From: an uncultured beta proteobacterium
GTDB lineage: Bacteria; Pseudomonadota; Gammaproteobacteria; Burkholderiales; SG8-39
Assembly: GCA_903859155.1 (NCBI GenBank)
Contig: CAIOLO010000137.1
Span: 1 to 59,017, forward strand
Reading direction: 5' to 3'
Length of the DNA: 59,017 bases
Notes under the pieces: model-generated
The model's input: the letters and a program-made list of their open reading frames with translations, nothing else
Database searches by the model: none
Told to the model about the DNA's origin: nothing
Program-made: the position numbers and the translations under genes
Shown: positions 54,850 to 59,017 of the stretch, one piece after another
Numbering within the stretch: the stretch's first letter is position 1
Layout: every line of letters starts with the position of its first letter

Positions 54850-55244
54850 CGAAAAAGGCACTCATACCGAAGAAGAAAGGCCATCCCTGGGTACCAGACC
54901 GCAAGGACGTCATCTGGATCGACTGCAACCCCCAGGTGGACAGGGAAATGAGGGATTTCCATCCGTTTCTGGTGCTCTCACCGCGCGTCTTCAACGAAAA
55001 AACTTCGTTGGTCATCGGCCTGCCCATGACCACGGCGGCGTATAACGCGGACAATCCCTTCGCGCTCGAAACCGGAAAGGCCTCGGGTCGCAAGGCTGGG
55101 CAAACCAGCTACGTCCTGTGTCACCAGCCGAAATCGTTCGATTGGCGCCTGCGGGGAGGCAAGGCGCATCCGCTTGGGTCTTTGCCGGACCCCGTGTTTG
55201 CGCAGGTGTGCGAACGGCTCAACCAGATCATCCAGCTGGGCTGA
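54843..55244 (+). CDS. MazF/PemK-type endoribonuclease toxin
   Basis: 133 residues from a GTG that overlaps the antitoxin stop, so the two are translationally coupled. MazF fold: DVIWIDCNPQ at the N-terminus, FLVLSPRVFNEKTSLVIGLPMTT, and the C-terminal RLNQIIQLG. The usual HRP catalytic Arg position reads FHP, while the Thr of MTT remains. The first residues are very basic (KKALIPKKKG). It should cut mRNA when free, unless the Arg change matters. Confidence 0.88.
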   Translation: MVAKKALIPKKKGHPWVPDRKDVIWIDCNPQVDREMRDFHPFLVLSPRVFNEKTSLVIGLPMTTAAYNADNPFALETGKASGRKAGQTSYVLCHQPKSFDWRLRGGKAHPLGSLPDPVFAQVCERLNQIIQLG

Positions 55245-55399
55245 CTGACAGTGGATTTGCGGCTTGCATTTCGGCAGCACAGCTCAGGACCACGCCGGAG
55301 CAACCCTCGGCCTGTCTCAGTGATGAGTTGGGCCTATCCGGCTGCCGGAGAAGATCACCACACTTAAACCGCAATAGCCGACAACACCAGCGCTGCGAT

Positions 55400-56236
55400 T
55401 CAGCCTGAAGCCTCCAAGACAATCGTCCCCAGATTGAACTCGGCAGCGGCGCTAGCAGCGAGTTCGCGCGGTTTGTAACCTGCGTGCTCGATGCTGAGTA
55501 TGAAGTCCGCATCGACGTCCAGATTGAGGAATTCAAAATCACCGTAATTATCGGTGACGGTGGTCAGCGTCTGCCGGCCGTTGCGCAACGTTACCGCAAT
55601 GCCCACGGCGCATTGGTCGGGTCTGTCGCCGAGGACGATTTCACCGCACAGGAAGCGCTTGGGCAGGCAGTGATAGCTCACCAGCGGCTTGGTTGCCAAC
55701 TTCGGCAACAGGTCTTCGAGAGGCTTTTCCGCACGCCGCTTGTTGACTTCGCTGGCAGGATCATCGAGATCACCAAACACAATTGCCAACGTCGGGCAGG
55801 CCTCGACGCAGCGCGGTTGTTTCCAGCCGTCGTCGAGCAGGTGCGCGCAGAAGGTGCATTTCTGCGGCGAATTCCGCTCCTCGTTCCAGAATACGGCCCC
55901 GTAGGGACAGGCGGAAACGATGCCGCGCTGCCCTGCCGCCTTGTCCGGATCGATTATTACGATTCCATCCTTGCGGCGATAGACCGCGCCACCGGTGGCG
56001 GCGCCCATGCAGGCCGCATCCGCGCAGTGCTGGCAGGGGACCGGAACGTAGGACACCTTCACTTTGGGAAACGATCCGCGCTCCTGTTCGCCGACCTTGA
56101 TCCAGGCCTGCCCGTCCGGCTGCGCCAGGGCCACCGGTCGATGATCATGGCCGGCATGCTCGTCGCGGCAGGTAAGGAAACAGGCATAGCAACCGGTGCA
56201 GCGGTCGACGTCGATAATCATGCCGTAACGTGTCAT
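55400..56236 (-). CDS. Transhydroxylase-like Fe-S small subunit (TthS/RhS type), complete Cys set
   Basis: 278 residues. All twelve cluster Cys are present: 13, 16, 19, 23 (CTGCYACFLTC), 68, 71, 76 (CQHCADAAC), 110, 127, 130 (CTFC), 143, 147 (CVEAC), giving three [4Fe-4S] sites as in pyrogallol transhydroxylase. The C-terminal domain (VTLRNGRQTLTTVTDNYGDFEFLNLD) is the beta-sandwich of that family. A frame to 56470 is antisense-like and not used. It lies 20 bases after the second large-subunit gene. Confidence 0.94.
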   Translation of the reverse strand: MTRYGMIIDVDRCTGCYACFLTCRDEHAGHDHRPVALAQPDGQAWIKVGEQERGSFPKVKVSYVPVPCQHCADAACMGAATGGAVYRRKDGIVIIDPDKAAGQRGIVSACPYGAVFWNEERNSPQKCTFCAHLLDDGWKQPRCVEACPTLAIVFGDLDDPASEVNKRRAEKPLEDLLPKLATKPLVSYHCLPKRFLCGEIVLGDRPDQCAVGIAVTLRNGRQTLTTVTDNYGDFEFLNLDVDADFILSIEHAGYKPRELAASAAAEFNLGTIVLEASG

Positions 56237-56256
56237 TGTCTTTGCGCCCCCCCGGC

Positions 56257-58773
56257 CTAAGCCGACCACTTTTCGATTTCGATGAGGCAGGAGTTCGGCG
56301 CCATGCCCGCCACGTTCTTGGACAGCATGCGCCCCGGCGTGAGCAGGGCCACGCACCCGCCGCGGTCGACGGAGCGCGGATTGCCCGGCTCCAGCGGATC
56401 GTATTTGGCCGACGACACCGCCGAATGGATCACGCCGGGCCGCACCCGTTCGGTAACCACGGCGATGCACAGCACCTGCGCCCGGTCGTTGTAGAGCTTG
56501 ACGATATCGCCATCGGCGATGCCGCGCCGCTGCGCATCCTCGCGGTGGATGCGCGCCGGCCAGTACGCATAGCCGTCCTTCTTTATGCGGTGCCCCGGAA
56601 TTTCGTCCAGCCAGTGCGCGTGCTTGTCATAGTGCGTGTGAAAGGTGAAACGCGGATGCGGCGTCAGCAGCTGCAGCGGATACTTCGCCGCCAGCGCCGA
56701 CTGGTGCCCCTCCCAGCTCGGAATGAAGTGCGGCATCGGCGGACGCTCGTCGTCATCCGGAAACGCCTTCTGCAGGCTCGCGGAGACGAATTCGATCTTG
56801 CCGCTGTCGGTTCCCAACTCATGCGCCTTGTCGGTTCCGCGCTTGGGGTTGGCAGGATCGGGCGTATCGCAGGCGCGTCCCTCGGCGAACCATCGCAATG
56901 CCGGCGTCGACTTGCGTTGCGCCGGCGCATTGATGATGTGGTAACCCTTTCGCTCGAACTCCTCCCAGGAAACGCGCTTGGGCAGATCGGACAATTCAAA
57001 GAACTTGCGCGCCCAGTCGCGATCGGTGTTGCCCTCGGTGTATTCCTGCTCCACGCCCAGGCGCCGCGCGAGCAGCGTGAAAATCTCGTAATCCGGCTTG
57101 GATTCCCACAGCGGCTCGATGCACTTTTGCATGCGCACCACGGCGCGGAAGTTGCAGCCGCTGTTGCCGTGCTTGGTCTGGCCGCCGGGTTCGCCCCATT
57201 CGCCGATGTCCTCGCGCTCCAGCTGCGTGCACGCGGGCAGGATGATATCGGCGAAACGTGTCTCGCCCGACCACCACACATCCTGATTGACCACGAACTC
57301 GAGCTTGGGACTCTGGTACATGCTCATCCACTTGGCCGAATCGGTCATGGTCCCGAGGAACGAGCCCCCATAGCGGTAGAACAGCTTGACTTCGGAACAA
57401 CCCGGCATCGGATAACTAAACGGTGTGAACTGCTGCGCCAGCGAGCGATTGCAGAAACCCTCGCCCAGCCAGTTGATCGGCGGATTGAGGATGGCATCGG
57501 GCAGGATAGGACGGTACAGGCGCTGTGCCACCGGATTCTCCGGAATCACACGGGCTGCGCTCGAGGTGGACATCCGGCCCTGCAGGTCGCCATAGCCTGG
57601 AAACCAGACCGTCGCATCCACCGGGGCTCCCATGCTGGTGCCCCAGATGCTGACCCCGGGTTTGCCCAGTCCCTGCATCGCCTGCAGCAGCACCATCATG
57701 CGCGCCCACTCGGTCGCGTAGGCCTGGCGGCAGGCGCCGCCTTCGCCACCGCGCGCACCGGAGGAGAGCACGGTGCGTTTGCCCGCCCACTCGCGCGCCA
57801 GCGCGGTGATGGTTCGCGCCTCCAGACCCGTCAGCTCGGCCGCCCAGGCTGCCGTCTTGGGCTCGCCATCCTCCTTGCCCAGGACGTAATCCTTGAACGC
57901 ATCGAAGCCTACCGTGCGATTCTTGACGTACTCCTTGTCGTAACTCCCCTCGGTGATCCAGACATGCGCGATCGCCATGGCCAGCGCCGTGTCGGTGCCG
58001 ATGCGCGGGGCGAGCCACTTGCCGCCCATCGCCGCGGCGGTGTAGTTGTGAAAGGGGTCGATGCAAACCATCTTCACGCCCTTGTCCTTCAACCATTGGC
58101 GCCAGATGGAAGCGTCCGATCCGCTGTAGACGCCGCGCGTCGAATCCGGATCGTTCGACCAGAAGACGATCATCTCCGCGTTCTGCAGCGCGTCCTCGAG
58201 CATGTCGTAGGGCTCGGGCATGCCCAGGCGCCAGTAAAAGCCGTAGGTGTGGGTTGCGCCCCAGTGCCAGCCTTCCCAGCTGTCCGGATTGTCCAGCACC
58301 TGCGTGTGTCCGATCAGATTGAAAAAGCGCGAGAACGCGCTCATCTTGTAGCCAACCAGGCCCCAGTTGTGATGCGACGAGGTCATTGCCGCAACCGCCG
58401 ACGGGCCATGGGCCTTTTTGACGCGCTGCAATTCGCCCGAGACGATGCCCAGCGCCTCGTCCCAGCTGATGCGCTGGTACTCGGACTTGCCCCGGTTTTG
58501 CGGGTTACGCGCGCCATTCGGGTCGAAATCCACCCGTTTCATCGGATACTTGATCCGGTCCTCGGAATACAGCCGGTCGCGCTCGCTCAGGACGAACGGC
58601 GCGACATTGAATTTTTTCGGTGGTGAATAGCTGCGCCCCCCGGCCTCGATGGTCCAGGGACGGAAATCGGCCTCGTCCACCACAAGGGGGCGGACACGCG
58701 TGACTTTGCCATCCTCGACGGTGACCGAGATCGGGCCAGCGTTGGTGCAATTGGTGAATACGCTGGCCGTCAT
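56257..58773 (-). CDS. Pyrogallol/resorcinol hydroxytransferase-like large subunit
   Basis: 838 residues, close to TthL length and without the extra domain of the copy at 50004. Starts SVFTNCTNAGPISVTVEDGK; no N-terminal Fe-S Cys motif. His134/His135 (SSHHNWG) and Asp164-Ser165 ([12 protein letters not shown]) match the active-site His, Asp and Mo-ligand Ser. The tyrosine-bearing loop reads VWFPGYGDL where the other copy has FYFPGYSDG, so substrate preference probably differs. A good GGGAGG precedes the ATG. Preceded in the operon by another Fe-S gene. Confidence 0.94.
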   Translation of the reverse strand: MTASVFTNCTNAGPISVTVEDGKVTRVRPLVVDEADFRPWTIEAGGRSYSPPKKFNVAPFVLSERDRLYSEDRIKYPMKRVDFDPNGARNPQNRGKSEYQRISWDEALGIVSGELQRVKKAHGPSAVAAMTSSHHNWGLVGYKMSAFSRFFNLIGHTQVLDNPDSWEGWHWGATHTYGFYWRLGMPEPYDMLEDALQNAEMIVFWSNDPDSTRGVYSGSDASIWRQWLKDKGVKMVCIDPFHNYTAAAMGGKWLAPRIGTDTALAMAIAHVWITEGSYDKEYVKNRTVGFDAFKDYVLGKEDGEPKTAAWAAELTGLEARTITALAREWAGKRTVLSSGARGGEGGACRQAYATEWARMMVLLQAMQGLGKPGVSIWGTSMGAPVDATVWFPGYGDLQGRMSTSSAARVIPENPVAQRLYRPILPDAILNPPINWLGEGFCNRSLAQQFTPFSYPMPGCSEVKLFYRYGGSFLGTMTDSAKWMSMYQSPKLEFVVNQDVWWSGETRFADIILPACTQLEREDIGEWGEPGGQTKHGNSGCNFRAVVRMQKCIEPLWESKPDYEIFTLLARRLGVEQEYTEGNTDRDWARKFFELSDLPKRVSWEEFERKGYHIINAPAQRKSTPALRWFAEGRACDTPDPANPKRGTDKAHELGTDSGKIEFVSASLQKAFPDDDERPPMPHFIPSWEGHQSALAAKYPLQLLTPHPRFTFHTHYDKHAHWLDEIPGHRIKKDGYAYWPARIHREDAQRRGIADGDIVKLYNDRAQVLCIAVVTERVRPGVIHSAVSSAKYDPLEPGNPRSVDRGGCVALLTPGRMLSKNVAGMAPNSCLIEIEKWSA

Positions 58774-58812
58774 GACAATCCTCCCGCTTTCTTCGCTATG
58801 GACTCCGCCCGC

Positions 58813-59017
58813 CTAGTTCTTCGGCACATGCGTGTAAAGGACGACGCGGGAGCGCTCGCGCATTTTGGGCGCCAGGTCCTCGGTCAGGCCGAACTCCATG
58901 CAGGCGGCCTGGCAGTGCTTGACGCAGGCGGGCGCCTCGCTGCGCTGCAGCCTGGCGGTGCACAGGTCGCAGTGGTCGGTCAGGAACGGCAGAAAGTCGA
59001 TCTTCACCCGCTTGCCC
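58813..59017 (-). CDS. C-terminal part of a 4Fe-4S protein, cut by the window end
   Basis: The frame enters from the right edge (GKRVKIDFLPFLTD) and ends at 58813. Cys motif HCDLC...PACVKHCQAAC matches the last cluster of DmsB/HybA-like four-cluster ferredoxins. The GTG at 59007 is not a real start because the frame stays open upstream. It lies 39 bases ahead of the large-subunit ATG on the same strand, so is in the same operon and could be a third electron-transfer subunit. Confidence 0.75.
   Translation of the reverse strand, partial: GKRVKIDFLPFLTDHCDLCTARLQRSEAPACVKHCQAACMEFGLTEDLAPKMRERSRVVLYTHVPKN

Noticed and set aside
56230-58626. 798-codon plus-strand frame
   Set aside because: Antisense of the second hydroxytransferase-like large subunit, which has all family motifs.

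Overview
This is a GC-rich (roughly 60-65% by eye) chromosomal segment from a betaproteobacterium, most likely a member of the Burkholderiales or a relative. The assignment rests on the gene order urtABCDE-ureDABCEFG, five periplasmic Bug/TctC-type solute receptors, NDP-forming acyl-CoA synthetases, and Azoarcus-like aromatic molybdoenzymes. It is an inference from family distribution; no rRNA or other phylogenetic marker is present.

Region 1 (1-11.5 kb, minus strand) is one long nitrogen-scavenging operon. A urea ABC importer (urtABCDE) is followed by urease and its accessory proteins (ureDABCEFG). A sigma-54 promoter and an NtrC-like palindrome lie ahead of urtA. UreE has an exceptional His/Asp-rich tail of about 144 residues. 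Short tandem arrays (73-bp and 19-bp units) sit exactly on the 3' ends of ureG and urtA.

Region 2 (11.5-17.3 kb) holds an alpha/beta hydrolase and a thiamine-diphosphate enzyme on the plus strand. On the minus strand are a response regulator that lacks its phosphoacceptor Asp, an overlapping histidine kinase, and an enolase paralogue with catalytic residues changed.

Region 3 (17.3-30.5 kb, mostly minus strand) is an acyl-CoA catabolic block: an NDP-forming CoA ligase, a DUF35/thiolase-like pair, two Bug receptors, an orphan molybdenum hydroxylase large subunit, an enoyl-CoA hydratase-like protein and two acyl-CoA dehydrogenases. A divergent Bug gene follows. Together these look like uptake, CoA activation and side-chain or ring degradation of an organic acid of unknown identity.

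Region 4 (30.5-46.9 kb) has a hydantoinase/oxoprolinase-type A subunit, two further Bug genes, a 1384-residue SNF2 ATPase, an ABC-F protein of the Uup type, a second NDP-forming CoA ligase, a fumarylacetoacetase-family hydrolase and the B subunit of a hydantoinase, 12 kb from the A subunit.

Region 5 (46.9-59.0 kb) is the most unusual part. It has three DMSO-reductase-superfamily catalytic subunits. Two of them, each with a Fe-S partner that carries a C-terminal beta-sandwich-like domain, closely resemble pyrogallol-phloroglucinol transhydroxylase (Pelobacter) and the anaerobic resorcinol hydroxylase (Azoarcus). One large subunit carries an extra N-terminal domain of about 138 residues that looks SCP2-like, and its Fe-S partner has lost three cluster cysteines. 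A LysR regulator and a MazEF-type toxin-antitoxin pair lie between the two sets. The window ends inside another Fe-S subunit gene, so the cluster continues to the right.
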